A stretch of DNA of 64,000 nt from Aliisedimentitalea scapharcae (GCF_045277565.1 NZ_CP123584.1:3720001-3784000), one strand, 5' to 3'; positions 8,821-17,903 are shown, numbered from the stretch's first letter. Numbers and translations: made by a program. Notes: generated from the letters alone by a model not told the origin.

Positions 8821-9822
8821 TCAATGCGGATCAAAGCCACGCTCGGCCTGGGGGGAAAACCCGAAATGACGACGATAGACCCGGCTGAAATGGCTTTGCG
8901 ACGAAAACCCGTTGGCCAGCCCCACTTCGATGATCTTCATGTTGGTCTGACGCAGCATCGACCGGGCATTTTCCAGCCGCAACCGGGTGTGGAACACCTT
9001 GGGTGTGACGTTGAGATATTTTGAAAACAGCCGCTCCAGCTGCCGGGTCGACAGGCCGACCTGACGGGCGATGTCCGACGGACGCAGCGGGGCTTCCAAT
9101 TCGCCGCGCATGACGGCCAGCGCGGCAGACAGCTTTTCGTGCCGGACCCCGGTGCGACAATGATCGGCAAGGGTCTGTTCATGGCTGGCACCGCGTGGGG
9201 CCGAACACACCAGCCGGTCAGAGACGGCCGTTGCGGTTTCCATCCCATGGTGACGGGCAATCAGCTGCAACATCATATCCAGCGTCGCCGCCCCACCCGC
9301 ACAGGTAAACCGCGTCTCATCAATGGCGAACAGGGACCGGCTGATCTCCAGATCCGGCCAGGTTTCGGCCGCAACATGAAGCAGGCTCCAATGAGTCGAA
9401 ACCGGACGATTGTCCAGCAAACCGGCCTTGGCCAGCGCAAAAACCCCGCCTCCCACCGCTCCGATCTGACAGCCCTTGCGGGCGGCCTGACGCAGCCAGG
9501 CCAGCACCCCGGGCGAACTATCGGCGATCTGACCGGCCCCGCCACAGACAAAGATCGTATCCGTCCGTTCGACCGGGTCCAGGCTGCCATCAACTGCAAC
9601 CGTCACTCCGAACACGGATCGGGCCAGTGCGCCGCCCTCATGCACGGTGCGCCAACTGTAACGCTGGTTCCCGTCGTATTGATTGGCACCATCCAGCGCC
9701 GAAATGGCGCTGGCCAGATCCAGCGGTGAAAAGCTGGGCAACAGCAGAAACACGAACCGTCTGTGCGCAACCGGAAACACCGGTTGCGCCAGGTCCTGAA
9801 CCATTTGCATGACTTTGGTCAT
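8821..9822 (-). CDS. GlxA-type AraC-family regulator (DJ-1/PfpI domain plus HTH)
   Basis: 333 aa. Residues about 20-200 form a PfpI/DJ-1-like domain (FVFLLLPSFSPLDLASAI at its start; IGAVGGGVFALAKAGLL at the nucleophile elbow, where the usual cysteine is absent, as expected for a regulator). The C-terminal 100 residues are an AraC-type double helix-turn-helix (SDIARQVGLSTRQLERLFSKYL, then VGLANGFSSQSHFSRVYRRHFG). GbdR, CdhR and related activators of betaine and carnitine catabolism share this layout. It follows the DMGDH-like gene by 20 nt on the same strand, so it likely activates that operon. Confidence 0.87.
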   Translation of the reverse strand: MTKVMQMVQDLAQPVFPVAHRRFVFLLLPSFSPLDLASAISALDGANQYDGNQRYSWRTVHEGGALARSVFGVTVAVDGSLDPVERTDTIFVCGGAGQIADSSPGVLAWLRQAARKGCQIGAVGGGVFALAKAGLLDNRPVSTHWSLLHVAAETWPDLEISRSLFAIDETRFTCAGGAATLDMMLQLIARHHGMETATAVSDRLVCSAPRGASHEQTLADHCRTGVRHEKLSAALAVMRGELEAPLRPSDIARQVGLSTRQLERLFSKYLNVTPKVFHTRLRLENARSMLRQTNMKIIEVGLANGFSSQSHFSRVYRRHFGFSPQAERGFDPH

Positions 9823-9842
9823 GATGCGGCCCCCGGCCCAGA

Positions 9843-12317
9843 TCAGGCGCGCATATTGGCGCCGTTGGCGTCATAGATCGGCGCGCCCAGCACCTCGGCG
9901 TCAAACATCTCGCCCAGGATCTCGACCTGCAGTTGGGTCCCCGCGCTGGCGTGTTCCGCGGCGACATAGCCCATCGCCATCGACGTGCCTGCGTGATGTG
10001 CGTAGCCGCCCGAACTGATGTAGCCGACCGCCTCACCATCCTTCAGGATCGCCTCGTCGTTTGAGACATCAATGCCGTCCACGTCGATGGTCATGGTCAC
10101 CAACCTGCGGGACGGGCCTGTGTCGCGCGCGGCCAATGTGGCCTCTTTGCCGACAAAATCCTTCTTCCAGTTGATGAACACGTCCATGCCGCTTTCCACC
10201 GCGTCGAAATCGGGACGGAAATCCAGGGTCCAGACACCCCACCCCTTTTCCAGACGCATCGACATCAGCGCCCGCGCCCCATACCAGCGATAGCCCAGAT
10301 CGGCACCGGCCTCCTCGATCGCTTCGGCGAGACGCAGCAGGTATTGCGGCTTGCAATAGATCTCATACCCCAACTCGCCGCTAAAGCTGATCCGGTTCAG
10401 GATCACCGGCACCCCGCCCACATAGGTCTGGCGCAGATCGCGGAATTTGAACGCCTCGGCGCTGACATCATCGCGGGTGATCCGTGCCAGCAGGTCGCGC
10501 GATTTCGGCCCCGACAGGGCAATGCCGTGCCAGTCGTCGCTGACATTGGCATAGGACACATCGGCTGGCAGATCCGTTTCGAACCAGCGGCGGTGCGCCT
10601 CCTGCATGGCGCCCGAACCGAACAGCATGAAATGCTCCTCGCCCAGACAGGCCACGGTCAGATCCCCATACAGCTTGCCCTTGGGCGTCAGCATCGGGGT
10701 CAGGGTCAACCGACCCGGTTTGGGCACATACCCGGCCAGCACCCGGTCCAGATAGGCGCGTGCGCCAGCACCCTTGAATTCATGCTTGGCAAAGTTGGCA
10801 ACCTCGATGCCGCCCACGGCCTCGCGTACGGCCTTGACCTCACGCGCCACATAGTCGTGGCTGCGGTTGCGCTGGAACGTCGGTTCCTCATGCGCGTCCT
10901 CGGGACCATCGGCAAACCACAGCGCATTTTCCAGACCAAAGCCCTGCCCCATCCGCGCACCGCGCGCGACCAGCCGATCATACAGCGCGGTGGTTTTCTG
11001 CATCCGACCCTTGGGCAGGGTTTCATTGGGGAATGTCATCACAAAGCGACGTTCATAATTTTCGGTGGATTTCACCGTTCCCCAATCCGGAGAGGCAAAT
11101 TCACCGAACCGCGCCACATCCATGGCCCAGACGTCAATCGAAGGTTCGCCGTCGATCATCCATTCCGCCATGGTCAGACCCACGCCGCCGCCCTGACAGA
11201 AACCCGCCATGACGCCCACGGCGCACCAGTAATTCTTCATCCCCGGCACCGGCCCGATCATCGGGTTGCCATCGGGGCCAAAGGTGAACGGCCCGTTGAT
11301 CATGTCCTTGATCCCCGCCTCGCCAATCGCCGGGATGCGTTCAAACGACATCTCCAGCCGGTCGGCGATCCGGTCCAGATCCGGTTGCAGCAACTCATGC
11401 CCGAAATCCCAGGGCGTCCCGTCTACCTTCCACGGTGTGCCCTTGGGCTCATACGTGCCCAGCAGCATCCCCTGGCGTTCCTGACGGAAATAGATATTCG
11501 CCTCGTAATCAATCCCGGCGGGCAGGCGCGAACCGTGGTTGGCAACGGCGTCGATCTTGTCGGTGATCAGGTAATGGTGCTCCATCGGCTGCACCGGCAG
11601 GTGGATGCCCGACATATGTCCCACTTCGCGCGCCCACAGACCGCCGCAATTGACCACATGTTCGGCGTTGATCTTGCCCTTGGGCGTGGTCAGATCCCAG
11701 CTGCCGTCCGGGCGCTGGCTCATCGCGGTGACGCCGCAATGGGTGAAATACTGTGCGCCATGCACCTTGGCCGATTTGGCAAAGGCATAGGTCGCGCCCG
11801 ACGGGTCCAGATCGCCGTCCTGATCGTCCCACAGCGCCGCGTGATAATGTTTGGGGTCAATCAGCGGATGCCGCTCTGCGACTTCCCTGGGGCTGATGAA
11901 TTCCTGGTTCAGGCCCATATACCGCGCTTTGGAGCGTTCCCGTTTCAGGTAATCATACCAGGTCTTGTTCGACGCCAGATAGAAACCGCCCGTGATGTGC
12001 AACCCGACGCTGTGACCGGATGTCTCTTCGATCTCCTTGTACAGATCAATGGTATAGCTCTGCAAACGCGAGATATTGGGATCCGAGCTGATGGTGTGGA
12101 TCTGCCCGGCGGCATGCCAGGACGACCCCGAAGTCAGCTCGTCCCGCTCCAGCAGCACGGCGTCTTTCCAGCCGAATTTGGCCAGGTGAAACAGGATCGA
12201 ACAGCCCACGACGCCGCCACCAATCACCACGACCTTGGCGTGGGACGGCAGCTTTTTGTCCGTAGAGCTCTCTTCCTTGTGAATGTTCAGGGTGGATTGG
12301 GCAAAAGTATCTGACAT
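9843..12317 (-). CDS. FAD-dependent dimethylglycine/sarcosine dehydrogenase-like protein with GcvT domain (copy 1)
   Basis: 824 aa. An N-terminal DAO fold has the dinucleotide motif VVVIGGGVVG (G33-G38) and a WHAAG segment whose H68 matches the histidine that carries covalent FAD in dimethylglycine dehydrogenase. The C-terminal half is a GcvT/aminomethyltransferase-like domain (SGELGYEIYC; GARALMSMRLEKGWG) that in the family passes the removed methyl group to tetrahydrofolate. The probable reaction is oxidative N-demethylation of a betaine-derived amine. It sits in a leftward operon with MttB-like, enolase-superfamily and MDR genes. It is a paralogue of the protein at 39576. The substrate is not determined by sequence. 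Confidence 0.85.
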   Translation of the reverse strand: MSDTFAQSTLNIHKEESSTDKKLPSHAKVVVIGGGVVGCSILFHLAKFGWKDAVLLERDELTSGSSWHAAGQIHTISSDPNISRLQSYTIDLYKEIEETSGHSVGLHITGGFYLASNKTWYDYLKRERSKARYMGLNQEFISPREVAERHPLIDPKHYHAALWDDQDGDLDPSGATYAFAKSAKVHGAQYFTHCGVTAMSQRPDGSWDLTTPKGKINAEHVVNCGGLWAREVGHMSGIHLPVQPMEHHYLITDKIDAVANHGSRLPAGIDYEANIYFRQERQGMLLGTYEPKGTPWKVDGTPWDFGHELLQPDLDRIADRLEMSFERIPAIGEAGIKDMINGPFTFGPDGNPMIGPVPGMKNYWCAVGVMAGFCQGGGVGLTMAEWMIDGEPSIDVWAMDVARFGEFASPDWGTVKSTENYERRFVMTFPNETLPKGRMQKTTALYDRLVARGARMGQGFGLENALWFADGPEDAHEEPTFQRNRSHDYVAREVKAVREAVGGIEVANFAKHEFKGAGARAYLDRVLAGYVPKPGRLTLTPMLTPKGKLYGDLTVACLGEEHFMLFGSGAMQEAHRRWFETDLPADVSYANVSDDWHGIALSGPKSRDLLARITRDDVSAEAFKFRDLRQTYVGGVPVILNRISFSGELGYEIYCKPQYLLRLAEAIEEAGADLGYRWYGARALMSMRLEKGWGVWTLDFRPDFDAVESGMDVFINWKKDFVGKEATLAARDTGPSRRLVTMTIDVDGIDVSNDEAILKDGEAVGYISSGGYAHHAGTSMAMGYVAAEHASAGTQLQVEILGEMFDAEVLGAPIYDANGANMRA

Positions 12318-12341
12318 GTTCGGAATCCTCAGTCAGGGATA

Positions 12342-13421
12342 TCAGGGCAGCAAGACCAGCTTGCCGACGAATTTCTTTTGCAGGAACACATCCTGCGCGG
12401 TGTGAATGTCGCCGAGCGGGAAAGTCTGGGCGACCAGCGGCTTGATCTCGCCCGCTTCGATATAGGAAATCAGGTTCGGCATGGTTTCGGGGGCCTGCAC
12501 GGTGCCGCCAACGAATGTCAGATCCTTGAGATACAGATCGCGCACATCCAGCGTCACCAGCGGCCCGCCAATCGCGCCCGACGTGGCATAGCGACCGCCG
12601 CGTTTCAAACAGGAGATCAACGACGCAAAGCCATCCCCGGCCACCAGATCAACAACCAATGTGACGCTCTGTTCCCCCAGAATCTGCGCCGGGTCATCAT
12701 TCCGATCCAGCAACCGATCCGCCCCCAGATCCTGCATCTGGTCATGTTTGCTGGCCGATGCGATCGCGATCACCGTCGCTCCACGCCGTTTGCACAGCTG
12801 GATCGCCGCCGACCCGACCCCACCCGAGGCCCCGGTGATCAGCACGATATCCCCGGCCTTGCATCCCGCGCGCGAAATCAGGTTTTCGGCTGTGGAATAG
12901 GCACAGGGAAACGACGCCAATTCCGCATCCGACAGATCGGAAGTCACCGCATGGGTGTGCCTGTCGCGCGCAATGGCATATTGCGCGAACCCGCCATCGC
13001 ATTCCGACCCCCAGGTGATAAAATCCCAATCGTCGATCGCATCCGCTGCGGGTTGCAGGCTGGCGACCAACACCCGTTCGCCAACGCGCGCCGGGTCGAC
13101 ACCATCACCCACGGCGGCAATCTCACCACAACAATCGGCCCCCTGAATGCGGGGAAAGACCAGCGGACGCCCGGTCCAGCTCGCGTCGTCGTCATCAGCG
13201 CCCAACGCACCGGCCGCCGCCTCGGTGTCGCCCGCGACCGCCTTGGAGTACCAGCCAATGCGGGTGTTGACGTCGGTGTTGTTGATCCCGGCTGCGCCGA
13301 CCTTGATCAGCACCTCGCCCGCCGCCGGGGTCGGCACGGCGACATCGTCGCGAAACTGCAGCGCCTCGGGGCCACCGTGGCCAATCAGATGAACAGCTTG
13401 CATGGTTTTGGGAATGGTCAT
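12342..13421 (-). CDS. Zinc-independent medium-chain dehydrogenase/reductase (quinone-oxidoreductase type)
   Basis: 359 aa. The N-terminal GroES-like half starts MQAVHLIGHGGPEALQF, common in quinone-oxidoreductase-type MDR proteins; GADCCGEIAAVGDGV follows. The nucleotide-binding motif ITGASGGVGSAAIQLC lies near residue 190. The four-cysteine structural-zinc cluster of classical ADHs is absent, so an NADPH-dependent reductase is more likely than a zinc alcohol dehydrogenase. It has a GAGGATCC ribosome site and lies 10 nt after the enolase-superfamily stop, in the middle of the N-methyl-compound operon. Confidence 0.8.
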   Translation of the reverse strand: MTIPKTMQAVHLIGHGGPEALQFRDDVAVPTPAAGEVLIKVGAAGINNTDVNTRIGWYSKAVAGDTEAAAGALGADDDDASWTGRPLVFPRIQGADCCGEIAAVGDGVDPARVGERVLVASLQPAADAIDDWDFITWGSECDGGFAQYAIARDRHTHAVTSDLSDAELASFPCAYSTAENLISRAGCKAGDIVLITGASGGVGSAAIQLCKRRGATVIAIASASKHDQMQDLGADRLLDRNDDPAQILGEQSVTLVVDLVAGDGFASLISCLKRGGRYATSGAIGGPLVTLDVRDLYLKDLTFVGGTVQAPETMPNLISYIEAGEIKPLVAQTFPLGDIHTAQDVFLQKKFVGKLVLLP

Positions 13422-13431
13422 GAATGGATCC

Positions 13432-14607
13432 TCAGGTCAGGGGCAGGCGTCGGAAACGGCCCGGCATTGCCGGATCATGGAAATGATTCAACGGGCCATT
13501 GTCCACCAAATGATTGTGCCAATGGGCCAACGCCTGACGATCCAGTGTCACGCCCAGACCGGGGCCCTCGGGCACTGCAACCACGTTGTTGACCTGCCGA
13601 AACGGGCCGCCCTGGATCACATCCCCGATCTGCCAGCGAAACAGCGACTGGCTGGGTTCCGAAATCCACGGCATTGCTGCGCTCATGTGCAGATAGGCGG
13701 CGGTGGCAACCCCTGCGTCTCCGGAATAGCACCAGAACCCGACGCCCATCGCCTCGCAGGCCCCAATGAAACGCACCGTTCGGGATATCCCGCCCAGCAC
13801 TGCAAAATTGGTCACGATGTAATCCGGCGCACCCACCGCCACAGCCCGGCGGATATCCGGCACATGGGTCGACATGCGGATCGACGAATGTTTGCGCAGC
13901 TCCGCCATCTCTTCGAACGTCGCAACTGGGTCTTCGTAGTTGCGGATGTCATAGAGTTCGATGTCGCGAAACACCCGGATCGCGGTGGGCAGCGACCATT
14001 GCATATTGCTGTCCAGCCGGATCATCGCATCCGGCCCCAATGCCGCGCGCATCTCCTTGACCGTGTCGATCTCGATCCGGGGATCACCCAGGATCAGCTT
14101 GCCTTCGAACATGGTCGATCCATGCTCTTCGCGCATCCGCACACAATAATCCGCCACCGCCTGGGGATCCATTTCACCACCGGCCCGAAACCCGAAATAT
14201 TCGGTAAAGGGGATCGCCTTGCGCACAGCCCCGCCCAGCAAACGGCACAGCGGTTCCCCCGCGACCTTGCCCCGCAGATCCCACAGGGCGATTTCGATCG
14301 CGCCAAAGGCCTTGACCACGGAACTGTCGTCCGTGTTCTGCACAATCTGCCAGGGCGGAACGCACAGGCTCTCGCAGCCCGCGATGTCCAGCGCATCGGC
14401 CCCGATCAGCCGGTCGCCCATGGCACGAATGCTGTCGACCACGTCGACCGACGGTGCCTCTCCCAAACCAATCAGCCCCTGATCGGTTTCCACCTCGATG
14501 ATGGTCTTGGACGTGCCGGGGTAATGCCCCCCGGTCCACCACATCGGTTTTTCCAGCGGCAGGTTGATCGGAGTGGCCCGCAGCCCGGTAATCCTGAGCC
14601 GTGTCAT
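13432..14607 (-). CDS. Enolase-superfamily (mandelate racemase/MLE) enzyme, glucarate-dehydratase-like
   Basis: 391 aa from ATG at 14607, since residues before it fall in a repeat-rich spacer. The capping domain begins RITGLRATPINLPL. In the barrel, FEGKL supplies one lysine where many members have K-x-K, LDSNMQW gives the first metal acid, and NYEDPVAT the second; the third-ligand region reads MSTHVPD. The C-terminal layout (WQIGDVIQGGPF, VPEGPGLGV) resembles glucarate dehydratase, but the catalytic His of that enzyme's GSHSN motif is not seen; the region reads WCYSGDAG. The reaction is therefore unclear. Operon neighbours suggest racemisation, epimerisation or dehydration of an N-methylated acid, as with the proline-betaine epimerases of related bacteria. 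Confidence 0.8.
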   Translation of the reverse strand: MTRLRITGLRATPINLPLEKPMWWTGGHYPGTSKTIIEVETDQGLIGLGEAPSVDVVDSIRAMGDRLIGADALDIAGCESLCVPPWQIVQNTDDSSVVKAFGAIEIALWDLRGKVAGEPLCRLLGGAVRKAIPFTEYFGFRAGGEMDPQAVADYCVRMREEHGSTMFEGKLILGDPRIEIDTVKEMRAALGPDAMIRLDSNMQWSLPTAIRVFRDIELYDIRNYEDPVATFEEMAELRKHSSIRMSTHVPDIRRAVAVGAPDYIVTNFAVLGGISRTVRFIGACEAMGVGFWCYSGDAGVATAAYLHMSAAMPWISEPSQSLFRWQIGDVIQGGPFRQVNNVVAVPEGPGLGVTLDRQALAHWHNHLVDNGPLNHFHDPAMPGRFRRLPLT

Positions 14608-14639
14608 GAAAATCGCCCCGCAAAACAGGCGTTTCGCCG

Positions 14640-14672
14640 GTGCACGGGTGGTGTACGGGTGGTGCACGCATC
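14640..14672. repeat. Three tandem 11-nt repeats
   Basis: GTGCACGGGTG, GTGTACGGGTG and GTGCACGCATC follow head to tail in the spacer between the MttB-like and enolase-superfamily genes. They are short and imperfect; function unknown. Confidence 0.5.
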
Positions 14673-14676
14673 GTGC

Positions 14677-14698
14677 CAGGGGGGAAATGCCCCCCCTG
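14677..14698. terminator. GC hairpin between mttB-like and enolase-like genes
   Basis: CAGGGGGG/CCCCCCTG stem with a 6-nt loop, 36 nt past the MttB-like stop on the minus strand. No T-run follows, so it is more likely an mRNA-stabilising or attenuating hairpin within the operon than a full terminator. Confidence 0.45.
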
Positions 14699-14733
14699 CA
14701 TCAGCCGGAATTATGCGTAAAGAAATCATTACC

Positions 14734-16254
14734 TCAGTACCAGGCATCGGGAAGCTGTTCCTTGCGCTTGGCGACATAGGCGGCCAGTTCTTCTTCCTTG
14801 GCCGGATCCAGGGCGGGCTTTTCATACTCGTTCAACATCTGGTTCCAACGGTCATACGCACGCGTGCGCATGTCCTTGGACCCGCCCTCTTCCCAGCTTT
14901 CGACATTCTCGCTGTCGCTCAGCTTGGGCTCGTAAAACGCATCCTGATAATTGCGCATGGTGTGCGCCGACCCCAGGAAATGCCCCCCCGGTGCGACCTC
15001 GCCATAGGCGTCGCGCGCCATCGCTTCGTCGCTGATGTCCAGCCCTTGGCCCAGGACCTTTTGATAGGATCCCAACCGGTCCGCATCCATGATCAGTTTT
15101 TCAAACCCGGTGGCCAACCCGCCTTCGAGCCACCCGGCCGCGTGCAAGACAAAATTCGCCCCGGCGAGCATGGTGGAATGCATCGAATCCGCGCTCTCAT
15201 AGGCGGCCTGGGCATCCTCGGTTTTTGATGCGGTCAGCGACCCACCACAGCGCAAGGGCAGCCCAGCCCGGCGCGCCAACTGACCGATAGCATAATTCGA
15301 CACCACCGGTTCCGGCATCCCAAACGTGGGGGCCCCGGATTTCAGCGACATGGAGCTCAGAAAATTGCCCAGCACAAAGGGCGCACCGGGACGCACCAAT
15401 TGCGCATAGGCACAGGCCATCATCGCCTCGGCCATCGCCTGTGCAACCGACGCGGCCGTCGACACCGGACCCATCGCCCCGGTCAGAATAAAGGGAACAA
15501 CAACAATGCCTTGCCCGCGTCCGCAATAGACGCGGATCGCCTCGGACACGACCTTGTCCACCAGCAAGGGCGAGTTCGTGTTGACGTTGCCCATGATCAC
15601 GCAATTGTTGTCCATCACGTCCCGCCCATGCAGGATTTCGGCCATATCAACGCTGTCCTGGGCGCGGCTCATTTCGGTAATTGCCCCCAGATGCGGTTTG
15701 TCCGACAGGGTCATATGGGCCAGCACCATATCCAGATGGCGTTTGCTGACCGGGACGTCGCAGGGTTCGCAAATCACCAGCCCGGTGTGGTGCAGATTTG
15801 GGTGCAGATAGGCGAGTTTGACCAGCTTCTCGAAGCTGTCCATATCGCCATATCGCCGCCCCCCTTCCAGATCGCGCACAAAGGGCGCGCCATAGATCGG
15901 GGCGAACACCTGATTGGTCCCTCCAATCACCACCGAGCGCTCCGGATTGCGGGCGACCTGGGTGAACTGGCGCGGGGCCTTGGCGCATAGATCCCGGATC
16001 CACTGCGCATCGGCGCGCACAATATCACCCTCGATCCGCGCCCCTTCGCGCCGCCACAGCTCCAACGCTTCCGGGTCGTCGCGAAACGCGATGCCGACGT
16101 CTTCGAATATCCAATCGACCTGCGCCTCGAGCTTGGTCAGTTGTTCGTCGTCCAGCACATCAAAAAACGGCAGGATCCGCTGGATATAGGGCGAAGCCGG
16201 CGCGCCCACCGGGGCGGCTTGTCTGCTGCGCGAAGCACGGGCACGTCGGGCCAT
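14734..16254 (-). CDS. Trimethylamine methyltransferase (MttB) family protein, non-pyrrolysine type
   Basis: 506 aa from ATG at 16254 with a GGAGA ribosome site; a longer frame exists but overlaps the LysR gene. Family marks include GGTNQVFAPIYGAPF, the NVNTNSPLLVDKV segment and GAMGPVSTAASVAQAMAEA. The frame runs without any internal stop, so the amber-encoded pyrrolysine of methanogen MttB is absent; such homologues (MtgB-like) demethylate glycine betaine and other quaternary amines. No corrinoid protein or methyl-corrinoid partner is in this window. It heads the leftward operon of demethylation-type genes and is divergent from a LysR gene. Confidence 0.88.
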   Translation of the reverse strand: MARRARASRSRQAAPVGAPASPYIQRILPFFDVLDDEQLTKLEAQVDWIFEDVGIAFRDDPEALELWRREGARIEGDIVRADAQWIRDLCAKAPRQFTQVARNPERSVVIGGTNQVFAPIYGAPFVRDLEGGRRYGDMDSFEKLVKLAYLHPNLHHTGLVICEPCDVPVSKRHLDMVLAHMTLSDKPHLGAITEMSRAQDSVDMAEILHGRDVMDNNCVIMGNVNTNSPLLVDKVVSEAIRVYCGRGQGIVVVPFILTGAMGPVSTAASVAQAMAEAMMACAYAQLVRPGAPFVLGNFLSSMSLKSGAPTFGMPEPVVSNYAIGQLARRAGLPLRCGGSLTASKTEDAQAAYESADSMHSTMLAGANFVLHAAGWLEGGLATGFEKLIMDADRLGSYQKVLGQGLDISDEAMARDAYGEVAPGGHFLGSAHTMRNYQDAFYEPKLSDSENVESWEEGGSKDMRTRAYDRWNQMLNEYEKPALDPAKEEELAAYVAKRKEQLPDAWY

Positions 16255-16299
16255 GATCAGGTCTCCATCAATCTGTGGTGCAACACTACGCAACCGAAA

Positions 16300-16325
16300 C
16301 AGGTTTGTGACGGTTGAAAAACCTG
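16300..16325. promoter_or_regulatory. LysR-type operator dyad
   Basis: CAGGTTT-N12-AAACCTG, a perfect 7-bp inverted repeat in the 93-nt gap between the divergent mttB-like and lysR genes. Size, spacing and position fit a LysR-type binding site that controls both directions. Confidence 0.55.
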
Positions 16326-16347
16326 ATGGTTTGGATAAGTCTGAGTT

Positions 16348-17250
16348 ATGCAAGAACTCTGGAAACTCGTCTCCTCCCCCCGCCACGTCATCGTGTTCGA
16401 AGCCGCCGCCCGGCACGGATCCTTTACCCGTGCGGCCGCTGAATTAAATGTGCAGCAGCCCGCCGTCAGCGCGGCGATTCGGCAATTGGAGGACGCATTG
16501 GGGGTGACCCTGTTCCACCGCAGCCATCGCAAAGTGGAATTGACCAAGGCCGGAGAGCGATTTTTCACTGATATTTCAATGGCTTTAGAACAAATCCTGG
16601 CCTCAGCCCGCGCCGTGTATCAACGCGGATTGAACGACCATGTGACTCTGTCGGTTTCGACCGCTTTTGCCTATTACTGGATGGTGCCGCAGTTGGAACA
16701 GCTGCATTCCCAGCATCCGGAGATTGATTTACGTCTGCAAACCAGTGATCGAGAGCCCGATATAGACGCCGAGGGAATCAGCCTTGCCATAAGGCGGGGG
16801 GACGGCAATTGGCCCGGCGTACATGCCGCATTGATTGCACCCGAAGTGATCTATCCCATCGCTGGTCCGGGGGTTTTGGCCGGGGCGGACCTGCGGGAGA
16901 TTCGCGATCTTTTGGATCACCGGCTGATCCACCTCGAAGAGCCGGTGCGCGCCCGCCCGACCTGGGCCCAATGGTTCGCCCATTTTGACGTGTTGGACCG
17001 CCCGCCAAAGGCGGGATTACGACTGAACGACTATGCGCTGGTTCTTCAGACAGCCATGGCGGGCGAGGGCATCGCCTTTGGCTGGCAGCATGTGACCCGC
17101 AGGCTGATTTCGCAGGGTCTGCTGGAGGCGCGCAGGGATTGGGCCTGGAAGACAGGCAAGGGATTCTATCTGGTTTGGTCCCAGAACACCCCCCTGATCC
17201 CCCAGGCCGAACGTGTGCGCGACTGGATGATTTCTCTGGGCGAAACCTGA
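16348..17250 (+). CDS. LysR-family transcriptional regulator
   Basis: 300 aa. The N-terminal helix-turn-helix reads FEAAARHGSFTRAAAELNVQ followed by QPAVSAAIRQLEDALG, and the rest is a type-2 periplasmic-binding-like effector domain; the line GLRLNDYALVLQTAMAGEGIAFGW is typical of GcvA/AmpR-like members. It is divergent from the MttB-like operon with a dyad between them, so it probably controls that operon. A strong terminator follows the gene. Confidence 0.88.
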   Translation: MQELWKLVSSPRHVIVFEAAARHGSFTRAAAELNVQQPAVSAAIRQLEDALGVTLFHRSHRKVELTKAGERFFTDISMALEQILASARAVYQRGLNDHVTLSVSTAFAYYWMVPQLEQLHSQHPEIDLRLQTSDREPDIDAEGISLAIRRGDGNWPGVHAALIAPEVIYPIAGPGVLAGADLREIRDLLDHRLIHLEEPVRARPTWAQWFAHFDVLDRPPKAGLRLNDYALVLQTAMAGEGIAFGWQHVTRRLISQGLLEARRDWAWKTGKGFYLVWSQNTPLIPQAERVRDWMISLGET

Positions 17251-17254
17251 TCGC

Positions 17255-17291
17255 GCGTGGATCAAGGCGCAAGAAACGCCTTGATCCACGC
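17255..17291. terminator. Bidirectional terminator between lysR and peroxidase-like gene
   Basis: Perfect 15-bp stem (GCGTGGATCAAGGCG and its complement) with a 7-nt loop, ending in CGATTTTAC on the plus strand. It lies between convergent genes and can serve both. Confidence 0.75.
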
Positions 17292-17318
17292 CGATTTTAC
17301 ACAGCTTCCCCGCCGGGA

Positions 17319-17903
17319 TCAGCCATCATCTCCCTTGTAGAACCCGATGACATCGCCATCGGTTGTCGCGCCCAACCCGTTCAACAATCGGTTCGAGTAG
17401 TTGAAATAGGCACAGACCTGATTGACTTCCAGGACCTCCCCATCATCGCATCCGGCAATTTTCAACGCCTCGAAATCGGACTTGATCATCTTGCCGACAT
17501 CCGTTGTCAGCTTGCCCGCATAACGCAACAGCGCCAATTCCTTGCCCTGAAACTCGTCTTCGGGGCGATGTGCCTTGAGCGCCAGAAAGATTCGATCGCT
17601 GCGCGGCTGATCACGCAGCAGGTTGCGAACATTCATAAAATGATGGGTCAGCGAATAGGTGCAATCATTCAGGATCGACGTATAGCTGGCAACCACTTCC
17701 AGGAACCAGAACGGCAATTTGTTGTCCTTGGAATGCAACGCCGAACGATAGAGCGTGACATGCCCGTTCATTGTTTCCGGGCGCAAGGAATGCACCCGCA
17801 TAACCGTATCAACGGTGCCATGTGGAGTGCGCGCCTTGTCCAGCAATTCCTTGAGACGACCGTCGGCCTCCTCATCCGGGACCATGTGAATCCAGGCGCT
17901 CAT
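17319..17903 (-). CDS. AhpD/peroxidase-related family protein
   Basis: 194 aa. The helical core resembles the alkylhydroperoxidase D/CMD superfamily, and the active-site helix reads NDCTYSLTHH (about residues 80-90). The usual C-x-x-C-x-x-H redox pair is therefore reduced to C-x-x-S, so classical AhpD disulfide chemistry is doubtful. Its start overlaps the stop of the upstream CMD protein gene in an ATGA junction, which implies a working pair. Both follow the amino-acid ABC permease on the same strand. The function is unknown; a decarboxylase- or peroxidase-like role is possible. Confidence 0.7.
   Translation of the reverse strand: MSAWIHMVPDEEADGRLKELLDKARTPHGTVDTVMRVHSLRPETMNGHVTLYRSALHSKDNKLPFWFLEVVASYTSILNDCTYSLTHHFMNVRNLLRDQPRSDRIFLALKAHRPEDEFQGKELALLRYAGKLTTDVGKMIKSDFEALKIAGCDDGEVLEVNQVCAYFNYSNRLLNGLGATTDGDVIGFYKGDDG

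Noticed and set aside
10344..12314. A 656-codon open frame on the plus strand opposite the DMGDH-like gene
   Set aside because: It is the antisense shadow of a clear FAD/GcvT gene in high-GC DNA, has no recognisable motif and no ribosome site.
13402..15228. A 608-codon plus-strand frame across the enolase-like and MttB-like genes
   Set aside because: It is antisense to two well-supported genes and the spacer between them; composition (H, R, P, Q rich) is typical of shadow frames.
14734..16254. Pyrrolysine-dependent trimethylamine methyltransferase
   Set aside because: The frame is complete without any in-frame stop, so no amber-encoded pyrrolysine is needed.
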